Assembly (NCBI GenBank): GCA_017436255.1
Contig: JAFSDK010000022.1
Location: 1-50,142 of the forward strand
Direction: 5' to 3'
DNA: 50,142 bases
From: Clostridia bacterium
GTDB lineage: Bacteria > Bacillota > Clostridia > Oscillospirales > Acutalibacteraceae
In this document: positions 18,892 to 27,022 of the stretch, one piece after another
Numbering within the stretch: the first letter of the stretch is position 1
Layout of the letters: each line of letters begins with the position of its first letter
Made by a program: the position numbers and the translations under genes
Notes under the pieces: model-generated
What the model saw: the letters and a program-made list of their open reading frames with translations, nothing else
Told to the model about the DNA's origin: nothing
Databases searched by the model: none

Positions 18892-19845
18892 TCATTTTAT
18901 ATTTAAAATCAAGTCTTTTTGCGAAAAATCTTGCTCTACCTTAAACTTCTCGGCTACAGATTTTGGCACTATAAATTGCATAGCATTTGACACCAATTCA
19001 AACCTTACGTTGTCACGCATAATTATCTCGCCGTCAAGATTTAACGGAAAGGGTTTATCTGCGCTTATCTCCATATTAGTACAGTTAGCATACTCGCAAC
19101 ACTTCAAACCTATATGCGTCCCTGCTTCGTATTTTTTCAAATACGAAAGTATTTGGAGTTTAGGCATATTCTCAACTATCAGCCAGTCGAGTTTTTTATC
19201 AAACGGCGATGCGTAAGGCGCACTCGTGTAACCGCCTCCATAAACGGGGCCGTTAGCACATACTGCAAAAAGGCAGTCCTTAATGCCCTTATCAATATCA
19301 TCGACCATTATTTTGATTTTTAAACCGACTTTGCCGAAAAACACCTTAATTACGGCAAGTTTATATGCCATACTGCCCGAAACAAGCGGCCACGTTTTAA
19401 ATCTTTGCATCTCTCTGGCAACAATGGCATCCATTCCAACCGAACATTGATTTATACAATAAAATTCGTTTGCCTTAATTAAGTCGATAAAAATCGGCTC
19501 GCCCTCTACCATCTCTTTAATATCTAAAAACAGTTCTTTATCTCCAAAAAACTTAAGGAAATCATTTGCCGAACCGCACGGAATGGTGGCAAGCGAAACG
19601 TTATCATATCCTATAATACCATTGAGGATTTCAAAAACAGTTCCCTCACCGCCGCAGGCATAAAAACGTATAGGCTCACCCGTTTTTACCTCACGCTCGG
19701 CAATCTCTTTGCCTTCTCCTGCTTTTTTAGTTATATAAATTTTATAATTTTGAGCATCCGCAAAATACTCTTCAATTTGTTTTAAAATCTCATTTTGGAC
19801 CTTACCCTTGCCCGCAGTGGGATTGACAATAAAAATATGTTGCAT
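18892..19845 (-). CDS. Diacylglycerol kinase-family lipid kinase (YegS/DgkB-like)
   Basis: Soluble lipid kinase of the DAGK catalytic superfamily, probably phosphorylating diacylglycerol or a related lipid at the membrane. The N-terminal NPTAGKGK, the nucleotide loop GGEGTV (about residue 64) and PCGSANDF (about 90) are diagnostic, and a C-terminal beta-sandwich with LNLDGE follows. The loop has Glu where most members have Asp (GGDGT). Length is 317 aa. It is the last gene after fumA-like and rlmL-like, and the groES promoter begins at its 3' end. Confidence 0.88.
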   Translation of the reverse strand: MQHIFIVNPTAGKGKVQNEILKQIEEYFADAQNYKIYITKKAGEGKEIAEREVKTGEPIRFYACGGEGTVFEILNGIIGYDNVSLATIPCGSANDFLKFFGDKELFLDIKEMVEGEPIFIDLIKANEFYCINQCSVGMDAIVAREMQRFKTWPLVSGSMAYKLAVIKVFFGKVGLKIKIMVDDIDKGIKDCLFAVCANGPVYGGGYTSAPYASPFDKKLDWLIVENMPKLQILSYLKKYEAGTHIGLKCCEYANCTNMEISADKPFPLNLDGEIIMRDNVRFELVSNAMQFIVPKSVAEKFKVEQDFSQKDLILNIK

Positions 19846-19860
19846 TTTTCACACCTTACA

Positions 19861-20979
19861 TTATTTAAAGTACATAAATAACTGACATTTTATCATACCG
19901 TTGTAAAGTTTGCGTCGTTTATCTGCCACACGCCCGAAATGATTTTCGAACTCATCATGTGGACTTATTATAAAGTATTTGCTACCCTGCTGTTTTACGA
20001 AAACTTCACCCATTGTTTTATAAAGTTCCTCCGCCTGCTTTACATCAAGCAAACGCTCACCATAAGGTGGATTGGTAATTGTAAGACTTCTGCCATCGGG
20101 CACCTTAAAATCTTTAATATCGGCAACGCGCGCATCAATAAATCCTTTTACACCCGCTTTTTGGGCGTTGGCAAGTGTTAATTCTACCGCGTTTTTATCT
20201 ATATCAAAGCCATGTGCAGAAAATTCTATCTTACGGTTGATTTTATCCATTGCCTCTGTGCGTGCATTCTGCCAAACCTTTTCGTTTATAAAGTCAAAAC
20301 GCTCTGCCGCGAAATACCTATTAAGACCGGGTGCAATTTTTGCCGCCATCATAGCCGCTTCTATAAGCAATGTTCCTGAGCCGCAAAATGGGTCTAAAAA
20401 CTGTGTGTCGGGATAAATACGTGCTTGGTCACACATAGCAGCCGCCAAGGTTTCTTTAAGCGGTGCGTCGTTTGAATTGCGACGATATCCTCTTTTATGA
20501 AGTCCCTCACCCGAGGTATCAATCATCATTGTAACTTTGTTTTTCATTATTGAAAAACGAACACGGTACTCACTGCCCGTTTCACTAAACCAACCTACGT
20601 TATATTTGCTTTTTAGTCTTTCAACTATCGCCTTTTTAACAATTGACTGGCAATCAGGTATACTGAAAAGTGTTGAATTTAAACTCCAACCATTTACAGG
20701 GAAAGCATCATCTTTACCGATAAATCTCTCCCACTCGAGTTTTTTTACATTATCAAAGAGCTCACTAAACGTTTCGGCAGTAAATTCACCAACGTTAATA
20801 AGTATTCGCTCGGCAAAACGAGAGTTGATATTTGCTTTTGCCAAGGTGTTCTCGTCACCCTTAAAAAGCACCCTGCCATTCTCGGCAACAACGCTCTCTA
20901 TACCCATCCTTTTAAGTTCATCTGCCAATATGCCTTCAACGCCGAAAAGGCATGGGGCTACAAAATTTAAATTTTCCAT
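19861..20979 (-). CDS. THUMP-domain class I rRNA methyltransferase (RlmL/YpsC family)
   Basis: SAM-dependent guanine-N2 methyltransferase family acting on 23S rRNA. An N-terminal THUMP RNA-binding region (about 1-155) precedes the Rossmann methyltransferase domain, with DPFCGSGT (about residue 188) and the catalytic TNPPYGERL (about 296). I chose the ATG at 20979 because TAGGAG lies just upstream; a longer reading to 21027 lacks one and overlaps the fumarase gene. Length is 372 aa, as for YpsC. Confidence 0.92.
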   Translation of the reverse strand: MENLNFVAPCLFGVEGILADELKRMGIESVVAENGRVLFKGDENTLAKANINSRFAERILINVGEFTAETFSELFDNVKKLEWERFIGKDDAFPVNGWSLNSTLFSIPDCQSIVKKAIVERLKSKYNVGWFSETGSEYRVRFSIMKNKVTMMIDTSGEGLHKRGYRRNSNDAPLKETLAAAMCDQARIYPDTQFLDPFCGSGTLLIEAAMMAAKIAPGLNRYFAAERFDFINEKVWQNARTEAMDKINRKIEFSAHGFDIDKNAVELTLANAQKAGVKGFIDARVADIKDFKVPDGRSLTITNPPYGERLLDVKQAEELYKTMGEVFVKQQGSKYFIISPHDEFENHFGRVADKRRKLYNGMIKCQLFMYFK

Positions 20980-20987
20980 TATTTCTC

Positions 20988-21833
20988 CTAATCTATTACG
21001 CATGTTGCGTGCCTTGTAACGTGACAACCAATATTAACTGCCACAGGAAGTCCTGCTATATGTGTAGGTGCCGTTTCGATATTGACACCGAGTGCAGTTG
21101 TTATACCGCCAAAACCTTGTGGGCCTATACCTAGTTCATTTATTTTTTTAAACAACTCTCGTTCTAACTCGGCATAAAATTCATCGGGATTCGTCTGACT
21201 TATATCACGGCAGAGTGCTCTTTTAGATAAAATTGCGCACTGTTCAAAGTCACCGCCAATACCTACGCCAACCACTATTGGCGGGCAGGGGTTGTTTGAC
21301 GCCTTTTTAACCGCTTCTATAACAAAGTCTACTACGCCTTCGCGTCCATCCGACGGGGTTAGCATTCTAATAGCACTCATATTTTCACTGCCAAAACCTT
21401 TAGGTGCTACTGTAATTTTTAGAGAACTTCCCGGCACTATACTGCTATGTATTATAGCCGGGGTATTATCACCGGTATTAACACGTCTTAGCGGGTCAGC
21501 AACCACCGATTTGCGAAGTAGACCCTTTTCATAGCCAATCCTTACACCGTCGTTAACAGCATCATAAAGGTCGCCGCCAACGAAATGAACGTCCTGACCA
21601 ATCTCTAAAAACACAACCGCCATACCCGTATCCTGACAAATAGGTAATCCCGTTTTATTAGAAACCGCAATATTTTTACACAAATCCTGCATAACGCTTT
21701 TCGAAAGCGGATTGGTTTCACTATTTGACGCATCTTCAATGCTCTTGACAATATCACAAGGTAATTTTACGTTAGCCGTTATACAAAGTTCTGCCACGAC
21801 ATCGCAAACCACTTTAACGTCAATCTCTTTCAC
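20988..21833 (-). CDS. Fumarate hydratase / L-tartrate dehydratase alpha subunit
   Basis: Alpha component of the two-subunit class I Fe-S hydro-lyases that interconvert fumarate and malate or dehydrate tartrate. Three likely cluster cysteines are visible, in PICQDTG (about residue 61), GGDFEQC (about 190) and NIGCHVTRH (about 272). The length of 281 aa is typical. Start GTG 21833 has AGGAG 7 bases upstream. The beta subunit normally encoded next door is absent; an RNA methyltransferase gene follows instead. Class I fumarase is likelier than tartrate dehydratase, but this is not resolved. Confidence 0.9.
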   Translation of the reverse strand: MKEIDVKVVCDVVAELCITANVKLPCDIVKSIEDASNSETNPLSKSVMQDLCKNIAVSNKTGLPICQDTGMAVVFLEIGQDVHFVGGDLYDAVNDGVRIGYEKGLLRKSVVADPLRRVNTGDNTPAIIHSSIVPGSSLKITVAPKGFGSENMSAIRMLTPSDGREGVVDFVIEAVKKASNNPCPPIVVGVGIGGDFEQCAILSKRALCRDISQTNPDEFYAELERELFKKINELGIGPQGFGGITTALGVNIETAPTHIAGLPVAVNIGCHVTRHATCVID

Positions 21834-21846
21834 TTCTCTGCTCCTT

Positions 21847-21874
21847 AAAAAAACGGCAGACTAATAGTCTGCCG
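21847..21874 (-). terminator. Hairpin terminator/attenuator between S1 gene and fumarase alpha
   Basis: CGGCAGACT (21854-21862) and AGTCTGCCG (21866-21874), followed on the minus strand by seven T residues. The T-run runs directly into the AAGGAG of the downstream gene, leaving no room for a promoter in between. Confidence 0.8.
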
Positions 21875-21878
21875 CAAA

Positions 21879-22316
21879 TTATCTTATACCGGCACCACGT
21901 TTTGTGCGTCGAGCCTCTGGATTTTTTCTTTTTAAATCTGAAAATTTCTCTTCGCTGGTAACCTTAAACTTGTTCATCATCTCTTCAAAAGATGCAGGTT
22001 CAGATTGTTTAGTACCCCAAACAAATGAATTATCCGGCTTAGGTTGTGTCCTACGCTCAAAATTACGTTCTTTCTTAGGTGGCTCGGCAGCACGCTTTAT
22101 TGAAAGGCTAATCTTTCCCTCGTCAGAAATTGCTAAAACCTTCATTTTAACAACATCATTTTCCTTAACGTGTTCACGTATCTCACTAACGTAGGTCTGT
22201 GCAACTTCGGAAATATGTACCATGCCCGACTTGCCATCACCCAAATCAACAAAAACGCCAAAATTGGTAATACCTGTAATTTTACCCTCAACTATCTGTC
22301 CAACCGTAAGCTCCAT
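21879..22316 (-). CDS. yabR: S1-domain RNA-binding protein (YabR-like)
   Basis: Small RNA-binding protein of the general stress protein 13 group, probably ribosome- or RNA-associated. One S1 fold occupies residues 1-75 (GQIVEGKITGITNFGVFVDLG, MVHISE). A basic, disordered tail ends in RRTKRGAGIR. It is 145 aa long. It closes the mazG-to-yabR cluster, as in Bacillus, and is followed by a strong hairpin. Confidence 0.88.
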   Translation of the reverse strand: MELTVGQIVEGKITGITNFGVFVDLGDGKSGMVHISEVAQTYVSEIREHVKENDVVKMKVLAISDEGKISLSIKRAAEPPKKERNFERRTQPKPDNSFVWGTKQSEPASFEEMMNKFKVTSEEKFSDLKRKNPEARRTKRGAGIR

Positions 22317-22352
22317 AAAAGCCAGAAATCCCCCTTGAAATTAACTACTGAA

Positions 22353-22640
22353 TCAGTTTCCGGAATTGTCGATATAAACCTGCTCCCCGGCGTACACGTA
22401 GCCGAGTCGCTGTCTTGCCGCCTTTTCGATAATCTCGCTTTGTGAACCCTCAAGCACCGCTACAAGATTGTCAATATCGGCATTAAGACTATCGCGTTGT
22501 GCTTCGAGTTGTTTATACCGATTCTGGCTATCAATCAATTCACCCCAAAGACCGCATAGGGTAACTATCATATAAACTGAAACTGCAAATATAGCAAGGC
22601 GAAGTATTACACTACCCTTGGTTTTACGATTGTTGCCCAT
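22353..22640 (-). CDS. divIC: Septum formation initiator, DivIC/FtsB family
   Basis: Bitopic division protein that forms a complex with FtsL and DivIB/FtsQ at the septum. A basic N-terminus, one membrane helix (about residues 15-33) and an extracytoplasmic coiled coil (about 36-65) are followed by the AARQRLGYV motif of the family. From the ATG at 22640 it has 95 residues; AAAGGG lies about 9 bases upstream. The GTG at 22649 is too close to that site. Position between yabQ and yabR matches Firmicute gene order. Confidence 0.9.
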   Translation of the reverse strand: MGNNRKTKGSVILRLAIFAVSVYMIVTLCGLWGELIDSQNRYKQLEAQRDSLNADIDNLVAVLEGSQSEIIEKAARQRLGYVYAGEQVYIDNSGN

Positions 22641-22661
22641 TTTTAGCACCCTTTCGGAGTT

Positions 22662-23150
22662 TTAAACATCGATTTTAGTATACACCACTTTGCGTCTTCG
22701 TTTCAAGAGATTTTTTAAAGTTTTAATGAAATTTTTCAAAATTTTCACTAAAAAATCTTTTATAGGCGAAAAAAGACGTAAAATATTAAATTTAAAGCGC
22801 CTTAAGGCCGCCTTTATACCCCTTAAAAGCTTTGCAATCTGCTTAAAAATTGTCACAAGAATTTTTCTGAAAAAGCGTGACAAGGTATAGTTGCATGTTA
22901 CAAATCCTAAAAAGATGGCAAAAAGTATATAAAACCTTATTTCGCCACAGGTGTATACCAGCATAATCATATAGGTAACAAATGCTATAATTATAAAATA
23001 CGCAATATCTTGAACTGCTACTTTAAAAGTACCGTTACACCCAACCTTTCTTGCGCTTCTTAAAACATCATAGGCCAAACAATACAGCGCCCCAAAAGCA
23101 AAAGAAACTAAAAACGATACTATCTGATTATAATTACTGACTTCCCACAT
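22662..23150 (-). CDS. yabQ: Spore cortex biosynthesis protein YabQ
   Basis: Membrane protein required for spore cortex formation in the mother cell. Helices near residues 7-27, 45-65 and 68-90 include the family pattern GALYCLAYDVLRSARK. The C-terminal 75 residues are unusually Lys/Arg-rich and amphipathic (FKQIAKLLRGIKAALRR region onward), predicted cytoplasmic. Its ATG immediately follows the yabP stop. The 162-aa length is within the variable family range. Confidence 0.9.
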   Translation of the reverse strand: MWEVSNYNQIVSFLVSFAFGALYCLAYDVLRSARKVGCNGTFKVAVQDIAYFIIIAFVTYMIMLVYTCGEIRFYILFAIFLGFVTCNYTLSRFFRKILVTIFKQIAKLLRGIKAALRRFKFNILRLFSPIKDFLVKILKNFIKTLKNLLKRRRKVVYTKIDV

Positions 23151-23420
23151 CTATTTAAATATTTTTGAAAAAAAGGTGCCGCTTTTGGCATCGTGCGTAT
23201 AAACAAAGGCTACTATAAGTCCTTCAATATCAAGTTCGCCCTTTTCGGTACTGAAGCGATTTATTTTAAGATCGGTACCCTTTATTGTGAGATTGCCCAT
23301 ATCGGTTATAAGCGTAATAGATTCAGAATCAAAACCTATTACATCCTTAACACCCGATAAAGTACCTTTTTTTCGATTTTCAATGATGATATTATGTATC
23401 AGCGCTGTATCTGAGGACAT
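23151..23420 (-). CDS. yabP: Sporulation protein YabP
   Basis: Small sporulation protein of the YabP/YqfC family, made in the mother cell and needed for cortex assembly together with YabQ. The 89 residues carry the hallmark segment SGVKDVIGFDSESITLITDMG and the GTDLKINRF strand. AGGAGGTG precedes the ATG. A short stem (TCCTAA with TTAGGA, about 23430-23456) could mask this ribosome binding site. Confidence 0.93.
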   Translation of the reverse strand: MSSDTALIHNIIIENRKKGTLSGVKDVIGFDSESITLITDMGNLTIKGTDLKINRFSTEKGELDIEGLIVAFVYTHDAKSGTFFSKIFK

Positions 23421-23471
23421 AAAAAAACACCTCCTAAAAATAAATATATTAGGAAATGTTTTGTTTATGAT

Positions 23472-23714
23472 TTAATCTACTATTTTATAAAGTGTGGCGG
23501 CATCTTCTTTTTTAATAACTTCGGCAACGCTAAGCACCTCTACCTTTACGGTGCGGGCACCAAAAGCAATTTCTATAACGTCACCGTTTTTAACGTCATA
23601 CGAAGCTCTTGCAGGTTTTCCGTTTACAATAACGCGACCTGCATCACAAGCTTCGTTCGCCACCGTTCTTCTTTTAATAATTCTTGATACCTTAAGGTAT
23701 TTGTCAAGTCTCAT
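23472..23714 (-). CDS. rqcP: S4-domain RNA-binding protein RqcP (YabO)
   Basis: Ribosome-associated quality-control factor that helps RqcH add alanine tails to stalled nascent chains on 50S subunits in Firmicutes. The protein is 80 aa and essentially one S4 domain: MRLDKYLKVSRIIKRRT at the N-terminus, then VNGKPARASYDVKNGD. It lies between hup and yabP; the hup terminator hairpin ends 12 bases upstream of its start, so expression probably depends on read-through. Confidence 0.92.
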   Translation of the reverse strand: MRLDKYLKVSRIIKRRTVANEACDAGRVIVNGKPARASYDVKNGDVIEIAFGARTVKVEVLSVAEVIKKEDAATLYKIVD

Positions 23715-23726
23715 ACTGCACCTCGT

Positions 23727-23761
23727 TAAAAAGAAATCAAGCCGCCCTACTGGGCGGCTTG
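23727..23761 (-). terminator. Hairpin terminator after hup
   Basis: CAAGCCGCCC (23738-23747) and GGGCGGCTTG (23752-23761) form a GC-rich 10-bp stem with a 4-base loop. The minus strand continues ATTTCTTTTT. No promoter fits between it and rqcP, so it probably attenuates rather than fully terminates. Confidence 0.85.
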
Positions 23762-23777
23762 CAATAATTGATTACAA

Positions 23778-24050
23778 TTATTTAATAGCGTCTTTGAAAG
23801 CCTTACCAGCCTTGAAAACAGGTGCTTTAGAAGCTGCAATTTCAATAGCTTCCTTAGTAAGAGGATTGATACCCTTTCTAGCTGCACGCTCACGTACTTC
23901 GAAAGTACCAAAGCCTACGAGCTGAATCTTACCACCCTTTTTTAATTCTGCTTCTACAGAGTTTACGAAAGCTGCTAAAACTTTCTCTGCGTCTTTCTTT
24001 GCTACGCCGGTTTCTGCTACGATTGCTGCAATTAATTCTGTTTTGTTCAT
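23778..24050 (-). CDS. hup: HU-family nucleoid DNA-binding protein
   Basis: Small basic dimeric protein that bends and compacts DNA. The 90 residues match HU from end to end. MNKTELIAAI opens the protein, a GFGTFEVRERAARKG segment leads to the DNA-binding arms, and the saddle region is followed by KAGKAFKDAIK. GGAGG precedes the ATG. It sits between mazG and rqcP, and the following hairpin should favour high hup levels over downstream genes. Confidence 0.97.
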   Translation of the reverse strand: MNKTELIAAIVAETGVAKKDAEKVLAAFVNSVEAELKKGGKIQLVGFGTFEVRERAARKGINPLTKEAIEIAASKAPVFKAGKAFKDAIK

Positions 24051-24097
24051 TGTGAGTTACCTCCAAAATTTTATTTCTAACGGCATCACCGTTTGAA

Positions 24098-24883
24098 TCA
24101 CTTCTTTATGTCATCCCAAATGTTGTCCAACTCACTGAGTGACATCTCTTTCATATCCTTATTTTCTTTTATTACGGCATTCTCTACTGCCTCAAAACGT
24201 TTTATAAATTTATCGCTCGCTTTTTGCAAAGCCTCTTCACTATCAATTTTTAAAAAGCGCGATATATTTACCATTGTGAAAAGCAAATCACCAAACTCTT
24301 CAAAAACAGCCTCTTCATTACCCGAAGCTACTGCTTCTAAAAACTCACCTTTTTCTTCATCAAGTTTTCTAAGTGGTTCGCTTATATCAGGGAAATCAAA
24401 CCCAACCTTACCCGCGCGCTTTTGAATTTTTTGGGCACGCATAAGTGCAGGATACGCCATTGGAACACTCTTTAACGTATCGGTATAACTCGTCTGATGC
24501 TTTTCGTTCTTTTTGATTCTATCCCAATTTTCAAGCACCTGTTCGGTATTTTCGACATTAACGTCACCAAAAACGTGTGGATGGCGAAGAACCATCTTTT
24601 TAGCCACACCGTCGATTACATCGTCAATGCTGAAATCGTCAACCTCCGACGCAATTTGCGAATGTAACATTATCTGCAATAAAACATCGCCCAACTCTTC
24701 GCATAAATCAGTCGCATCATCACGGTCAATAGCATCAACCGCCTCATACGTTTCTTCAATAAATTCGTTGCGAATTGTTTTATGAGTCTGCTCCCTATCC
24801 CACGGGCAACCGCCCGGTGAACGAAGAATTTTTATGATTTCTTTAAAGTCTTCAAAATTATATTTGTCTTTTTTGTTCCACAT
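24098..24883 (-). CDS. mazG: Nucleoside triphosphate pyrophosphohydrolase MazG
   Basis: House-cleaning enzyme that hydrolyses NTPs and dNTPs to monophosphates. Two MazG folds are present. The N-terminal one begins LRSPGGCPWDREQTH and holds the metal-binding EExxE/ExxD pattern in EEtYEavDAID and ELGDVLLQ. The second contains EEFGDLLF near residue 197. The 261-aa length is standard. No good ribosome binding site precedes the ATG, so the start is somewhat uncertain. First gene of the yab cluster. Confidence 0.94.
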   Translation of the reverse strand: MWNKKDKYNFEDFKEIIKILRSPGGCPWDREQTHKTIRNEFIEETYEAVDAIDRDDATDLCEELGDVLLQIMLHSQIASEVDDFSIDDVIDGVAKKMVLRHPHVFGDVNVENTEQVLENWDRIKKNEKHQTSYTDTLKSVPMAYPALMRAQKIQKRAGKVGFDFPDISEPLRKLDEEKGEFLEAVASGNEEAVFEEFGDLLFTMVNISRFLKIDSEEALQKASDKFIKRFEAVENAVIKENKDMKEMSLSELDNIWDDIKK

Positions 24884-24928
24884 ATACTTTTACCATATTT
24901 TCTTAATAAAATCAATAACAAATTAGTT

Positions 24929-24959
24929 AAAAAGGCATATTTTTACCAAAAATATGCTA
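24929..24959. terminator. Bidirectional terminator after mtnN
   Basis: GCATATTTTT (24935-24944) and AAAAATATGC (24948-24957) pair perfectly around a 3-base loop, with T-runs on both strands. It closes the recJ-to-mtnN operon on the minus strand. Confidence 0.82.
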
Positions 24960-24998
24960 TTTTTTACTCAAATACATAAAAATTATACTAAAATTTTG

Positions 24999-25700
24999 TT
25001 ATACAAGCTTGTTGATTATCTGCAATATGTACTTTATAAGAGTATCTTCTGCAAGATTATTAACTTCTCTATACGACCCACCTGCATCATTGCCCGCATC
25101 ATCGGATATCTTTCTTATAGCCAAAAACTTAACGTTATAAACTGCGCAAGCATACGCTATTGCAGCCGTTTCCATATCGCAAGACATAGCTGAAAACTCA
25201 TCTCTTAAGAAATCCCGTAGTACATCATCCTGTACAAAACAGTCACCTGTTGCGGCAGTACCAACCTTGGCATTCGGTATAACCGCCTGTGCGATTTTCA
25301 AGAGTTCATCATCACAGTTATAAACATATTCTTGTCCCGGCTTTTGACAAAGTTTATACCCAAGTCCCGTTAGGTCAAAATCATGCTCAATAAATTTATT
25401 AGGTAGGCTAATTTCATTTTTACCAATACCGGAAATACCGCCTGACAGTCCGCAGTTTAAGATAATATGTACCCCTCTTTCAGCAAGGGCAACTGCGGCT
25501 ACAGCTGCATTAACCTTACCGATTCCACACTCTATAGCGGTAACTGTTGCGTTGACCTTTTCGCCAGTTATTTGAAAGGTATACGCCTTTCTTCCTGCTA
25601 TGAGACATTTTTTTGCCGACAAAGTATCTCGCATATTTTCAAGTGGTTTATACTCATCGTTATCGGCAATTACTATTCCAATTTTTACTTCCGATTTCAT
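24999..25700 (-). CDS. mtnN: MTA/SAH nucleosidase
   Basis: Cleaves adenine from methylthioadenosine and S-adenosylhomocysteine, recycling SAM by-products. The family motifs are present: CGIGKVNAA (about residue 57), NCGLSGG (about 83), the ribose-binding CDMETAAIA (about 170; most members have ME-G-AA) and the catalytic Asp in RKISDDAG (about 195). The ATG at 25700 has AGGAG 7 bases upstream; the longer reading to 25769 runs into the preceding gene. 233 aa, normal size. Confidence 0.93.
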   Translation of the reverse strand: MKSEVKIGIVIADNDEYKPLENMRDTLSAKKCLIAGRKAYTFQITGEKVNATVTAIECGIGKVNAAVAAVALAERGVHIILNCGLSGGISGIGKNEISLPNKFIEHDFDLTGLGYKLCQKPGQEYVYNCDDELLKIAQAVIPNAKVGTAATGDCFVQDDVLRDFLRDEFSAMSCDMETAAIAYACAVYNVKFLAIRKISDDAGNDAGGSYREVNNLAEDTLIKYILQIINKLV

Positions 25701-25713
25701 AAAACTTCTCCTA

Positions 25714-26073
25714 TTAATTAAGTTTTGCACCGCACGCATTACAGTAGGCAGATTTAGGATCAACGCCAACCGAACATGCAGGACAAACCTTTTTGTTTTT
25801 AAGTTTCAAAAGTTCGGCATTTGCCTTTTCAATATCCTTAATGTTTTCACGTATTCGCATAACGGTAAGTTTTGTTTCTTCATCACTAATATCATCAAAA
25901 TTAATTTGATTATAGCAAATCATACCAAGTGCTTCATAATTTTTAGAAAGTTTCGACTTAAGTGACGCAATATCATATTTTTGTTTACCGCGCGCCGCAA
26001 CCTCTTCGGTTTTTTTAGCAGCTACATCAAACATATCTTTAGCCTTTTCAAACGTCTCATCAAAAAATCCCAT
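25714..26073 (-). CDS. Zinc-ribbon protein with helical N-terminus
   Basis: A 119-residue protein of unknown role. Residues 1-95 are strongly helical and charged, likely a coiled coil. A C-terminal zinc ribbon follows with CPAC and CNACG pairs. The ATG at 26073 follows GAGGTG; a longer frame to 26118 overlaps the kinase gene. It lies between the nucleoside kinase and mtnN, with short gaps, in the long recJ operon. The operon gives no firm clue to its job. Confidence 0.82.
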   Translation of the reverse strand: MGFFDETFEKAKDMFDVAAKKTEEVAARGKQKYDIASLKSKLSKNYEALGMICYNQINFDDISDEETKLTVMRIRENIKDIEKANAELLKLKNKKVCPACSVGVDPKSAYCNACGAKLN

Positions 26074-26092
26074 ATAACACCTCAAAAAAATA

Positions 26093-27022
26093 TCAATAAT
26101 TAAACTGTCCGTCACCAATAAACTCTCTTATAAGTGAATCTGTCGGAACTGCAGAAAAATCTATATCACAAAATCCTGTTACGGCATTCATCGTATAGAT
26201 TGCATAAGCATAATTAAAGGTTTCAACATCAAGTTTACTTACCGCTTCAATAAAATGCTTACGATAAACACACACCTCGTACGGATGCAGTGTTACAAGC
26301 AATTTATCGGCAACCGACTTAAACGGATACAAATACTTTTCTTCACCTTCAATTACCTTAATCCACATTTTTAGCGTGGTTTTTATATCGGTATTGCGAA
26401 ATCTCTCATCCCTTAACACCCTGCGCATAAGTCGAATTTTTCGCGACGACAAAAGTTCATCACCTTCATCATCAAAAATACTTTCATTTACGCTAACGTA
26501 GATTTTATAAAAACTGTCATTGGGCAGACTGTCGGTAATTAAGGGGTTTAAAGCGTGCAGTCCTTCGACTATTATAACCGAGTCTGTGGCATCAAATTCA
26601 TACGCGTCTTTAATACTCTTCTTTTGTTCAAAATCAAATCTCGGCATACGCGATTTACCCGTTTTGATAATATTCTCAAAACACCGCTTCATCAAATCAA
26701 TATCGAGCGCGTATACAGATTCAGTATCACGTTCGCCATCACTCAGTAACGGTAAATCTCGCTCACTTAAATAGAAGTCATCAAGTGAAATCACCTGAGA
26801 ACTAAAACCAAACTTCTTTAAGCTTTCTTTTAATATATGTGCCGAGGTGGTCTTGCCCGACCCTGACGGGCCTGCAAGCATAATCAACTTCAAATGGCGG
26901 TTGCGAGCAATATGCTCTGCTATGCTTTCTACTTCCCTTTTGTAATTAGCTTCCGATTGCGCTATAAAACTCGCGAGATCATCGCAAACGGCTTTGTTAA
27001 TTTTAGATACGGTATTCATCAT
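26093..27022 (-). CDS. Uridine kinase-like nucleoside kinase
   Basis: P-loop kinase of the uridine kinase/phosphoribulokinase family. Walker A AGPSGSGKTT is near residue 52, SLDDFY (about 82) is the family's Asp-containing substrate motif, and EGLHALNP (about 155) is the conserved downstream Glu motif. 309 aa from the ATG at 27022; a start at 27061 is also open. Either start lies inside the 3' end of hemZ, so translation is probably coupled. The exact nucleoside is unknown. Confidence 0.85.
   Translation of the reverse strand: MMNTVSKINKAVCDDLASFIAQSEANYKREVESIAEHIARNRHLKLIMLAGPSGSGKTTSAHILKESLKKFGFSSQVISLDDFYLSERDLPLLSDGERDTESVYALDIDLMKRCFENIIKTGKSRMPRFDFEQKKSIKDAYEFDATDSVIIVEGLHALNPLITDSLPNDSFYKIYVSVNESIFDDEGDELLSSRKIRLMRRVLRDERFRNTDIKTTLKMWIKVIEGEEKYLYPFKSVADKLLVTLHPYEVCVYRKHFIEAVSKLDVETFNYAYAIYTMNAVTGFCDIDFSAVPTDSLIREFIGDGQFNY

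Noticed and set aside
20537..21019. 160-residue plus-strand frame
   Set aside because: Antisense to the THUMP methyltransferase; Ser/Leu-rich composition is typical of a reverse-strand shadow.
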